A program made the translations under genes and the position numbers. Below, one piece after another: positions 14,933 through 22,245 of a stretch of DNA of 23,833 bases. Within the stretch, counting starts at the first letter, position 1; every line of letters starts with the position of its first letter. Under the pieces are notes generated by a model that had not been told where the DNA came from, did not search any database, and worked only from the letters and a program-made list of their open reading frames with translations. The DNA is from Promethearchaeota archaeon (GTDB lineage Archaea; Asgardarchaeota; Lokiarchaeia; Sigynarchaeales; SOKP01): positions 1 through 23,833 of the forward strand of contig JAEOTL010000441.1 of assembly GCA_016839845.1 (NCBI GenBank), read 5' to 3'.

Positions 14933-16810
14933 ATGAGTGAAAAAATAATAGGCTATAATGGAAAAATCGCGTATGTTGATTTAAATAATAAGAAGTGGGA
15001 AACTAGAGATCTGGATCCTCAAATTGCGAAGGATTATTTAGGAGGAACTGGATTGAGCGCAAAATTAACGTATGATGTACTATCCGATAATGATTATGAT
15101 ACCTTGAAAAATGATCCTTTCAATGAAATTAATCCATTGATCTTTGCAACAGGACCTGTTACAGGTACAGTTAGACCATCTTCGGGTCGGTATACGGTAA
15201 CAGGAATATCCCCCCTAACTAAAATCTGGGGAGAAAGTTCTTCTGGGGGTTTTTTCTGTATATCATTGCGAAATAGTGGGTTTGATGCAATTGTTATAAC
15301 AGGAAAATCCGATACTCCAATATATTTGTATATTCATGATAAAAGTATTGAGTTCAAAGATGCGAGTAATTATTGGGGTAAAGATACTTACGAGTCCCAG
15401 AAACTTATCAAAGAAGATTTGAATAATGAGCGGATCAGAATAGTCACAATTGGACCAGGGGGAGAAAATTTAGTAAAATATGCAGCGATGATAAATGATG
15501 AGGGAAGAGCAATTGGGAGATGCGGTTTAGGGGCAATAATGGGCTCAAAAAACGTAAAAGCTTTAGCAGTTTTGGGGAGTGGTAGAGTTCCGATAGCTGA
15601 TAGTAATATCGGGAAAGAATTAATTAGGCAAGCTGAAGAAGCACTTAAGGGAGATGCTACAGCAAGCTTAGGAAGCTTTTTATTTACCTTATATGGAACT
15701 AATGGTTACCTTGATATAGGAATGGCACTTGGGGATACTCCTGCGTATTACTTTACAGAAACTGAGTTTCTCGCAGAAAAATTAACCGGAAAAACATTAC
15801 GAGAGGAATATCCTGTATTTGACTATGGTTGTGCTGGATGCACTATAAAATGTGGGAAACAGACAGTTGTTGAAGATAACGGCAAAGAAATAATGGTTGA
15901 TGGCCCTGAATATGAATCGGTTGCTGCGTTTGGTCCTTTATGTGGGTTATTTGATTCCAAAAAAGTAATCCTAGCCCATCATTATTGCAATGTCTATGGA
16001 GTAGATACAATTTCATGCGGGGTTAGCATCGCCTTTTTGATATACTTGGCTGAAAACAAACTAGGCATTGATAAAATAAAATCGTATCTAAAATCTATCA
16101 ATCTCGAAGATATCCGATGGGGTAATGGAGATTTACTATTGGATCTAATCAAGAAAATTTCCAATAGAGAAGGTGTTGGAGATATCCTTGCTGAAGGTGT
16201 TCGAATAATGGCAGAAAAACTTGATATAGACCCCGAATTAGCAGCTCATGTAAAAGGATTAGAAGTGCCGATGCACGATCCCAGGGCTTTTGCAGGACAA
16301 GCCCTAAGTTATTTAACCTGTTGTGTTGGTGCTAATCATGAAAAGTGCGATTGGTTCAATGTGGAAATGGGATCTCTAAATTTTACCAAATACAAAATTC
16401 AAGCTGGGGATAGATCTTCTATTAAAAGAAGAGAACAAGGAGTTATGGTAATGCAAGATATAAGAGCTATTGATGATTCTGCGGTAAATTGCAACTTTCC
16501 ACATCCAAGCCTAGAAGATTTAGTCGGACACATTAATGCTTCAACAGCAGCTGGATACGATATAGATTCGATTCTAACTACTGGAGAACGAATTAATACT
16601 CTAAAAAGGCTTATAAGTTGTAATTTAGGGATAACTAGAGCAGATGATAGATTACCCGAACATGTTCTAAAAGTCCTAAAATTTGGTAAAACGATTAATG
16701 TGAAAATCGAATTAGAGGACAACTTACGGAAGTACTATGAATTCAGAGGATGGGATTGGGAGACTGGCCGTCCTACTGAGGAAAAACTGAAAGAATTAAA
16801 TATTTCTTAA
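14933..16810 (+). CDS. aor: Tungsten-dependent aldehyde:ferredoxin oxidoreductase
   Basis: A cytoplasmic tungstopterin enzyme oxidising aldehydes to carboxylic acids with ferredoxin as acceptor. 625 residues, normal for the family. The N-terminal domain carries the pterin-binding block SGRYTVTGISPLTKIWGESS with GGFF. The [4Fe-4S] ligands are C300, C303 and C307 (YGCAGCTIKCGK) plus C520 (SAVNCNFPHP). The active-site region GPEYES (about 324-329) and H448 (EVPMHDPRA) match residues used by Pyrococcus AOR. The motifs suit an AOR/FOR-type enzyme; the exact aldehyde is unknown. ATG 14933 follows AGTGAGTG. It is the second gene of a pair with Fe-alcohol dehydrogenase and is followed by a T-tract. 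Confidence 0.94.
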   Translation: MSEKIIGYNGKIAYVDLNNKKWETRDLDPQIAKDYLGGTGLSAKLTYDVLSDNDYDTLKNDPFNEINPLIFATGPVTGTVRPSSGRYTVTGISPLTKIWGESSSGGFFCISLRNSGFDAIVITGKSDTPIYLYIHDKSIEFKDASNYWGKDTYESQKLIKEDLNNERIRIVTIGPGGENLVKYAAMINDEGRAIGRCGLGAIMGSKNVKALAVLGSGRVPIADSNIGKELIRQAEEALKGDATASLGSFLFTLYGTNGYLDIGMALGDTPAYYFTETEFLAEKLTGKTLREEYPVFDYGCAGCTIKCGKQTVVEDNGKEIMVDGPEYESVAAFGPLCGLFDSKKVILAHHYCNVYGVDTISCGVSIAFLIYLAENKLGIDKIKSYLKSINLEDIRWGNGDLLLDLIKKISNREGVGDILAEGVRIMAEKLDIDPELAAHVKGLEVPMHDPRAFAGQALSYLTCCVGANHEKCDWFNVEMGSLNFTKYKIQAGDRSSIKRREQGVMVMQDIRAIDDSAVNCNFPHPSLEDLVGHINASTAAGYDIDSILTTGERINTLKRLISCNLGITRADDRLPEHVLKVLKFGKTINVKIELEDNLRKYYEFRGWDWETGRPTEEKLKELNIS

Positions 16811-16835
16811 TTTTTTTTTTAATTTTTTATTTTCT
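16811..16835 (+). terminator. T-tract terminator after the AOR gene
   Basis: Ten T immediately after the TAA stop, then AA and six more T. The tract sits in the 23-base convergent gap with the QueG-like gene. Confidence 0.6.
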
Positions 16836-17952
16836 AAGCTAGAATATTTAAAGCGTGTTCAATTTCGTCCTTAACTGATCCCGTGTTATTTAGTTTAAAT
16901 CGTTCTAAAGCAATTTTGGATTCTTCTCCTCCTAAACGGCCTAAAGCCCAGGCAATCATACCTTTTACCCTTTCATCCTCATTCTCTTCGAAAGCTCGAA
17001 TTAATTCGGGGATATACTTGAGATCATGTGTGTTTCCCATTGCCCTTGCAGTGTTCATTTTCCAACGCCAGATTTCTTCAAAAGACATATAAAACATATG
17101 AGGCCAAACTTTCTTTTGATAAGTTTTTTGATCCATATGAAGCAAGTTGGTTAAGTCAAAATCATTCATTTTAGCTTTCACTCTTTCGTTTGGGGGTAAA
17201 TCCTCCGATAACCAAACCCTATTTCTGGGGCACACCTCTTGGCATCTATCACACCCATAGACCCAAGTACCCATCGGTTCTCTAAACTCTAAAGGAGTAA
17301 TACCCACTTGATAATAACTGAGGTAAGAAATACATTTTCGAGGATCAAGATTACGAGGTCCTCTAAGTGCCCCAGTTGGACAAGATGAAATACACGTATT
17401 TTTACACCAAGAAGGACAACCAACGAAATCTGTAGGCTCATCTGGTTCAAATTTGTAATCTACAATTAAAGGAATGGGACTGATCCAAGAGCTATTTAAT
17501 GCAGCTTTACGTGAATATAAAAAATTGTTTTTACCATATGTTCCCAAACCAGCTCTAGCAGCAGTTAGACGGTGAGGGATGTTTCCTGCAAATCTAGAGT
17601 CAATTCCATTGTCTCGTAAATAACTCCGAAACTCCTTAACTCGGTTATATAATTGATCTCTTATTATCCGATCATCATCCATATAGCATCGACCGAAGTA
17701 TCCCTCCATCTGAGTAGGATAAGCCCATTTAAAGTAGACATCCAGTAAGACTATAATCGATTCCCCATTAGGCATGATATTTTTAGGATCAAGCCCCTTT
17801 CTGAGATTAAGACCGGTGTCTAAGGTAAATGCATATTCTTCTTTTCTGGATTCAAGGATTTTATTTTGAGATTCAAAAGGTTCGATCGTTGTGAAGCCGA
17901 TATCTTCAAATCCTAATTCTAATGCCTTTTCTATAATATCATTTTTCCGCAT
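16834..17952 (-). CDS. QueG-like double-[4Fe-4S] corrinoid-type reductase
   Basis: 372 residues, aligning along its length with QueG (epoxyqueuosine reductase; cobalamin plus two [4Fe-4S] clusters), including the short HEAT-like C-terminus (about 300-372). Shared blocks are AARAGLGTYGKNN (131-143), SCPTGAL, RKCISYL and MGTWVYGCDRCQEVCPRNR. Eight cluster cysteines are present: C179, C183, C187, C191, C207, C234, C237 and C241. Two differences stand out. The catalytic Asp of QueG's FVDSAP motif is replaced in RFAGNIPHR, where no acidic residue aligns. The first cluster motif is C-x3-C-x3-C-x3-C, not the usual C-x2-C-x2-C-x3-C. A different reduction substrate or an electron-transfer role is therefore likely. 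ATG 17950-17952 follows GAGGT about 11 bases upstream. No queuosine or archaeosine genes adjoin. Confidence 0.85.
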   Translation of the reverse strand: MRKNDIIEKALELGFEDIGFTTIEPFESQNKILESRKEEYAFTLDTGLNLRKGLDPKNIMPNGESIIVLLDVYFKWAYPTQMEGYFGRCYMDDDRIIRDQLYNRVKEFRSYLRDNGIDSRFAGNIPHRLTAARAGLGTYGKNNFLYSRKAALNSSWISPIPLIVDYKFEPDEPTDFVGCPSWCKNTCISSCPTGALRGPRNLDPRKCISYLSYYQVGITPLEFREPMGTWVYGCDRCQEVCPRNRVWLSEDLPPNERVKAKMNDFDLTNLLHMDQKTYQKKVWPHMFYMSFEEIWRWKMNTARAMGNTHDLKYIPELIRAFEENEDERVKGMIAWALGRLGGEESKIALERFKLNNTGSVKDEIEHALNILA

Positions 17953-17990
17953 TTCTATTTTAAACCTCTTTTCTATACCAACATTCAGAG

Positions 17991-18003
17991 CTTTTTTATA
18001 GAA
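17991..18003 (-). promoter_or_regulatory. Possible TATA box for the QueG-like gene
   Basis: TTCTATAAAAAAG on the reverse strand, about 40-50 bases before the ATG; very similar to the element upstream of the SDR gene (CTATATAAAAA at 20085-20095). Confidence 0.35.
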
Positions 18004-18109
18004 AATCGAATATAGAATTTGAACTTATTGAAAGAATTTTATAACTTTTATTATAATTATGTAAAATTCTGGTAAAATACCATTGTTTCTTATTCAATTC
18101 AGGCGGAAT

Positions 18110-19216
18110 TTAACACTCAACAGGTATAACTGTTTCTTCCATGTATCCAATGATAACTTTAGCAAATCCTTTGAGAGAATTATCAGCATCATTATCACCC
18201 GTATCAACTCTCAAGCAGTTAAGCTCTCTAATCTTGTCAACTGTTGCTAAAATTATAATATTTTTACTCTCTACCTTTTTGAGTACTTTTGGGGTAAATT
18301 GCTTGTTTCCCCTACCGAAAATGAATCCTTGACCCCCTAGTGGGGAGATGATGATTTTAGTCTTAGAATAACTTCCGATCAATTCAAGTATTTTGTTTTC
18401 ATTTAAATCTGTTCCAATAATCTCTTTATGATACAAGCCATCAATCCCAAGGAGAGTTTTAGGGAGATTTAAGTGATCAGTAATGGCCTTAACTGTGGTA
18501 CCCGGTCCTAAAAAATATAAAATATCGTCCTGCATATCCTCGATAACAAATTGGGCAATATCTAATTTGTTTTCTTCTACAGTCTTCCCCGATAAAGAAC
18601 CAGTTTTCCCTGATTGAATCAGCATTAGGATTTTTGGAACTTTCAAATAACCATATAATTTAGATTCCAATTTATTCTTCCTATATAATTCTTCATTAAT
18701 ATCCAAAACTTCTCTCTCAACCATTTCTACGGCTTCTACTAGAAACAAATCTAAGATTTGGGCTGCGGATCTAGGATTTAAGGCAAAAATTGAGCTATAC
18801 ATTTTAACTCCAGTAGGAATCGCAATTACAGGAATTTTTAAGTCAATAGCATCATAAATATCTCTTGCGGTGCCATCTCCTCCACAAAATATAAGGAGTT
18901 CAATATTTTCTTCAACCATTTGCTTTGCTATTTGTTTAGTATCTTCCGCAGTGGTAGATTCACCAATTTCACCTATAACTTCAAATTTAATATTCTCTTG
19001 TTTCACATAATCTTCTCCCATTTTTCCGGGAGCAGCTATTGCTAATATTTCTTTTTTCTGTTTAATACTCGATAAAAACTGGCTTGCTCTTTCTGGTGCT
19101 GTTGCTACTGCTCCTAATTCTAAAGCTTTTTTATAGATCTCTCCATCAGTTCCCTTTAGGCCAACAGATCCCCCCATTCCTGATATGGGATTTATTAAAA
19201 ATCCAATCTTTCTCAT
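18110..19216 (-). CDS. AcoX / ATP-NAD kinase-like protein (COG3199 type)
   Basis: A diacylglycerol-kinase/NAD-kinase fold protein of 368 residues. The N-terminal phosphate-binding motif is INPISGMGGSVGLKGTDG and the hallmark loop is FCGGDGTARD, followed by PVIAIPTGVKMYSSIFA. This matches the 'predicted polyphosphate/ATP-dependent NAD kinase' group that includes AcoX of acetoin operons, most of whose members have untested activity. The C-terminal half (GPGTTVKAI, then SPLGGQGFIFGRGN) is typical of that group. The gene starts 2 bases after the stop of the SDR gene, so the two are translationally linked. Making NADP(H) for the neighbouring reductase is an attractive guess, not shown. Confidence 0.85.
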   Translation of the reverse strand: MRKIGFLINPISGMGGSVGLKGTDGEIYKKALELGAVATAPERASQFLSSIKQKKEILAIAAPGKMGEDYVKQENIKFEVIGEIGESTTAEDTKQIAKQMVEENIELLIFCGGDGTARDIYDAIDLKIPVIAIPTGVKMYSSIFALNPRSAAQILDLFLVEAVEMVEREVLDINEELYRKNKLESKLYGYLKVPKILMLIQSGKTGSLSGKTVEENKLDIAQFVIEDMQDDILYFLGPGTTVKAITDHLNLPKTLLGIDGLYHKEIIGTDLNENKILELIGSYSKTKIIISPLGGQGFIFGRGNKQFTPKVLKKVESKNIIILATVDKIRELNCLRVDTGDNDADNSLKGFAKVIIGYMEETVIPVEC

Positions 19217-19218
19217 TA

Positions 19219-20073
19219 TTAACTTTTCCCTAGTTTTTCTCTAGCTTTTCTTAAATCTCTATCACTAATTATATGAACTAATTTCGGAAAGAATCTCATC
19301 ATTCTCCATAAGAATTTAGACGAGCCTGGTATTATGTAAAACTTCTTCTTTAATAAACCCTTTATAAATTTTTCAGCTACTTCTTCTGCTGTTAATAATC
19401 CACCCCAACTTTCTGAGATTATGTTGAGTTCTTCGGGTCTCGTTTCTAATTCTTCTTTAAGTCCTGAAGTATCTGTATCTGGAGGGAATAATACAGAAAT
19501 ATGGATGTTATACGGTTTTAATTCATGTCTCAGCGATTCTGAAAGTCCAACTATCGCAAATTTTGTTGGTGTATAAGCAGCATAACCCATTTGCCCAATA
19601 TAGCCTGCTACAGATGCTGTATTCACGATATAGCCTTCCATGTTCTTCATAAAGTAAGGTAACAGTATGAGGATCGGATTCAATTGCCCATAATAGTTCA
19701 TATCCATATGGTTTTTGAAAGATCCTAATGGTAACTTCTCTAAATAATCAGGAAATGAGATACCGACGAAGTTTAACAGATAATTCGGAACTCCAAAAGT
19801 ATTAATAAAGTCTGTGAGTAAGGGTTTTAACTTTTCCATATCAGCAGTGTCACACGAAATTACATCAATGTGTTGATTAATACTTACCTTGTACGCTTGA
19901 AGTTCTTCAGAGGTGTCAGTAAGCTTTTTCATATCTCGAGCCACAAGGCATACATTACCTCCTAACTGAACTAGTACTTTTGCAACAGCTTTACCAATTC
20001 CCTTCGAGCCACCACATATTAGTGCCCATTTTTCTTTAAATGGTTGCTTTACAATAAGTTTTGATTTAGGTAT
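19219..20073 (-). CDS. Short-chain dehydrogenase/reductase, 3-ketodihydrosphingosine reductase-like, non-standard start
   Basis: A classical SDR. The N-terminal Rossmann motif is WALICGGSKGIGKAVAKVL, then NVCLVARDMKKL, the NFVG segment, catalytic TASVAG and YTPTK (Y-x3-K). The C-terminal stretch HELKPYNIHISVLFPPDTDT closely resembles 3-ketodihydrosphingosine reductase, which reduces 3-ketosphinganine with NADPH; that specificity is an inference. The first in-frame ATG/GTG/TTG (GTG 19942-19944) is inside the fold, so the gene must begin upstream. The frame is open back to TGA 20074-20076 with no standard start. ATA 20073, spaced 5 bases after a strong SD (GGTGAT), is one option, ATT 20055 is another, and a one-base frameshift from ATG 20075-20077 is a third. 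No transmembrane helix is obvious. Confidence 0.8.
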   Translation of the reverse strand: MPKSKLIVKQPFKEKWALICGGSKGIGKAVAKVLVQLGGNVCLVARDMKKLTDTSEELQAYKVSINQHIDVISCDTADMEKLKPLLTDFINTFGVPNYLLNFVGISFPDYLEKLPLGSFKNHMDMNYYGQLNPILILLPYFMKNMEGYIVNTASVAGYIGQMGYAAYTPTKFAIVGLSESLRHELKPYNIHISVLFPPDTDTSGLKEELETRPEELNIISESWGGLLTAEEVAEKFIKGLLKKKFYIIPGSSKFLWRMMRFFPKLVHIISDRDLRKAREKLGKS

Positions 20074-20077
20074 TCAT

Positions 20078-20095
20078 GATCACCTTTTTATATAG
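20078..20095 (-). promoter_or_regulatory. TATA-like element and Shine-Dalgarno upstream of the SDR gene
   Basis: The reverse strand reads CTATATAAAAA (20095-20085) and then GGTGATC (20084-20078). The second part is an excellent SD, and ATGA follows at once. The first part looks like a TATA box, but the two cannot both act for one transcript if initiation is 25 bases downstream. Confidence 0.45.
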
Positions 20096-20235
20096 ATTCA
20101 GATTAAGGTAATGATAATAATTTTTTTTCCCCGTATTTATAGTTTTTATTATAATAGGGGAAATGCTTTAAATCCAAAACTTTAATTATTATATGGGTAT
20201 TAAAAAATAATATACCGATTTCAAGTGAATCAAAT

Positions 20236-21816
20236 ATGGTTGATAAAGTCATTCCTTATTTAATTAATATGGGTGCAGTAGTTCCAGCTCGAAGCCAAGC
20301 ATCGCTTTTAAACGAATTGGCGATGGCATTAATTGAATGCATTGGTATTTACAGTAAGAATATTAAAAAATTAGGAAGATTATCTAAAATTACCACTGCT
20401 TTTTGGCCGATCCGCCTTGTTCCGCTCTCTGATACTAGAGCATGTGTGATGAGTTATCTTTATAATAAACAAGAAAAATTAAATGTGGGAAAATTCGCAA
20501 AAATGCCCCCTAGACCTGAAGCAGTTGTTAAAGGGGCAGATCCAGTAAGCTTTCTGGCTTCTTTACAGCAATATAACAATACATACCTAAAAAAAATTAA
20601 GAACTTCAGACGGGGCTTAGTAATCCAAGAAGCTCTTTTTAATACGAGTGAAATAGGATATTTTCAGAATTTTTTCTTAAACCAATATAGTATATCATCC
20701 CATTCCTCTCCATACTTCTTATTAGAAGGGGGACCTATTGCAAAAAGTGTCAATCAAACAAAGATTGTTTCTTCTATTCCCGAATTTGTATCTGAAAAAG
20801 ATGTAGCTCTCCTTGAGACTTTTGGTGATGGGATTACCAAATTATGCGAAAGATGGATACAAAAAGGAAGTAAAGATGCTGACAAAATCAGAGATACTAA
20901 GGTTGATACTGGGGAGGAAGAAAACCAGTTAGCAATTTTAAATAAAGAAATTCAAGCAGAAAAAGAACGAAAGATTGAAAAGACTCCTGAAGAATTAGTA
21001 AAAAGTGGAAAATATAAAATCAATGATAAAACTGGCGAACTAAACAATAATCTCAGCTCCCTTAAAAACAGTGTTGATAGTTTGCGAAATGGTATAAATC
21101 AGCGAGATCTCTTCTTAACAGAAGAAGGATTAAAGGATCTAGATATAAAGTATAGGGATTTAGGCAATTCAATCGCACGATATAAAAATGAAATTGCCCA
21201 GTTAAGAAAAAACGTACAACGCGAAATATCTGATCAAGAAAAAACTAAGCAACAGAAAATTAGGGAATTAGAGCGAAAAAAATCTGAAGTGGAGAGGCAA
21301 ATTGATTCAAAGCATTCAGGATTAAGCAAGGACCTGAGTTCAGCAGAAGGTGTTATCGCCCAAATTAATACTGAAAAGCAATCAAGCTTGGATAATATAG
21401 AGAGAGTTAAAGATCAAGAGATGACAGATGTTCAAAACTTCTTCAATAATTATACTCTCGAACTCAAAACACAGAATACTGTAGTTGGAATACCAATTTA
21501 TATCTTCTATTTCATTGATCCTAACACTAGTAGAACAACCGAAAGAGCACCTGTACTCCCTATACTAATAGATAATGGGAAAATTGTGAGAACAAAAGTT
21601 AAGGCAAGTTTTAGGAAGAAGTTAAGAGATTTGATGAATAAAGATAATGCAATGATTGATTTAGTCGAGACTCAAGGGGATAAAAACAATTTATTGGAAA
21701 TGAAGAATTTTGATACACGATTAGAAGATGCGATCAATGACCTAAGAATCAATAAAGTTCTGGGTAAAAGACAAGCAGAAACTGCTAAATCAATAATAGC
21801 AGATCTAGTCTGGTAA
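20236..21816 (+). CDS. Uncharacterised coiled-coil protein
   Basis: I do not recognise this 526-residue protein. Residues 1-215 form a globular N-terminal part with WPIRLVPLSDTRACVMSYLY (about 57-76) and a hydrophobic FFLNQYSISSHSSPYFLLEG region. Residues about 225-410 are highly charged (K/E/Q/R) and predicted by eye to be a long coiled coil, with a break near 265-280. Residues about 413-526 form a second globular part beginning with VVGIPIYIFYFIDPN and containing APVLPILIDNGKIVRTK. There is no signal peptide and no clear transmembrane helix. The layout (globule, coiled coil, globule) suggests a structural, tethering or SMC-like scaffold role, but no ATPase motif is present. ATG 20236 follows AAGTGAATC, a fair SD. 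Divergent from the SDR gene and convergent with a small Cys-rich gene. Confidence 0.85.
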   Translation: MVDKVIPYLINMGAVVPARSQASLLNELAMALIECIGIYSKNIKKLGRLSKITTAFWPIRLVPLSDTRACVMSYLYNKQEKLNVGKFAKMPPRPEAVVKGADPVSFLASLQQYNNTYLKKIKNFRRGLVIQEALFNTSEIGYFQNFFLNQYSISSHSSPYFLLEGGPIAKSVNQTKIVSSIPEFVSEKDVALLETFGDGITKLCERWIQKGSKDADKIRDTKVDTGEEENQLAILNKEIQAEKERKIEKTPEELVKSGKYKINDKTGELNNNLSSLKNSVDSLRNGINQRDLFLTEEGLKDLDIKYRDLGNSIARYKNEIAQLRKNVQREISDQEKTKQQKIRELERKKSEVERQIDSKHSGLSKDLSSAEGVIAQINTEKQSSLDNIERVKDQEMTDVQNFFNNYTLELKTQNTVVGIPIYIFYFIDPNTSRTTERAPVLPILIDNGKIVRTKVKASFRKKLRDLMNKDNAMIDLVETQGDKNNLLEMKNFDTRLEDAINDLRINKVLGKRQAETAKSIIADLVW

Positions 21817-21861
21817 TAGTGGATTTATTTTTCTCTAATTATTACTTTAATATTTGCCAAT

Positions 21862-22029
21862 TTATGTGTAAACCATTTTAACTCCACAACATTCAGGAAT
21901 TGGTTGATACCCACATTCTTTTGAGCAACAACATAATAAATAACCATCCTTCGCAATCATTGATTGATCACAGCATTGAGGGACCTCCTGTTCTCTTCCG
22001 CATATCGAACATACTAATTTTTCTCCCAT
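21862..22029 (-). CDS. Small Cys-rich zinc-ribbon-like protein (55 aa)
   Basis: The 429-base gap 21817-22245 contains a 55-codon gene on the reverse strand. The protein has ten cysteines: C7 and C10 (VCSICGRE), C19-C20 (VPQCCDQSM), C33-C35 and C39 (LLCCCSKECG) and C47-C48 (IPECCGVKM). The repeated P-x-C-C-x-x-x-M unit and the CxxC knuckle look like a double zinc ribbon or rubredoxin-like metal-binding protein. ATG 22027-22029 has a very good SD, GAGGTGGT (22037-22044), seven bases upstream, and a TATA-like CTATAAAACG lies about 70 bases upstream (22094-22103). The SD and the cysteine pattern make this a real gene despite its size. Function unknown; possibly metal handling or redox. Confidence 0.82.
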   Translation of the reverse strand: MGEKLVCSICGREQEVPQCCDQSMIAKDGYLLCCCSKECGYQPIPECCGVKMVYT

Positions 22030-22036
22030 TTTCTTT

Positions 22037-22044
22037 ACCACCTC
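22037..22044 (-). promoter_or_regulatory. Shine-Dalgarno of the 55-aa gene
   Basis: GAGGTGGT on the reverse strand, seven bases before ATG. It is the main non-protein support for this short gene. Confidence 0.7.
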
Positions 22045-22093
22045 TTCACGTTGTTATTCATTGTTTTCAAATAAAATAAGAAACAAAAATCAT

Positions 22094-22103
22094 CGTTTTA
22101 TAG
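22094..22103 (-). promoter_or_regulatory. Possible TATA box of the 55-aa gene
   Basis: CTATAAAACG on the reverse strand. A start site about 25 bases downstream would give a leader of about 40 bases that includes the SD. Confidence 0.35.
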
Positions 22104-22166
22104 TTTATAATTCGGTAAAGAGAAGTGATTCTAGAAAGAAAGTAATTTTTTCTAAAATTGAGTGAA

Positions 22167-22175
22167 TTATAAAAG
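22167..22175 (+). promoter_or_regulatory. Possible TATA box for the aminotransferase/CoA-transferase operon
   Basis: TTATAAAAG, about 75-80 bases before the GTG start. A second A+T-rich element, TATATTATTT at 22229-22238, is nearer but too close for a leaderless start. Confidence 0.25.
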
Positions 22176-22245
22176 CCAAAAATGTAAAATATTTAGAAAC
22201 CTTCAATAATTATGCTATATCATTATTTTATATTATTTAACTGAC

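Noticed and set aside
16399..16722. 107-codon reverse frame inside the AOR gene
   Set aside because: Antisense to conserved AOR coding sequence; no SD or family match.
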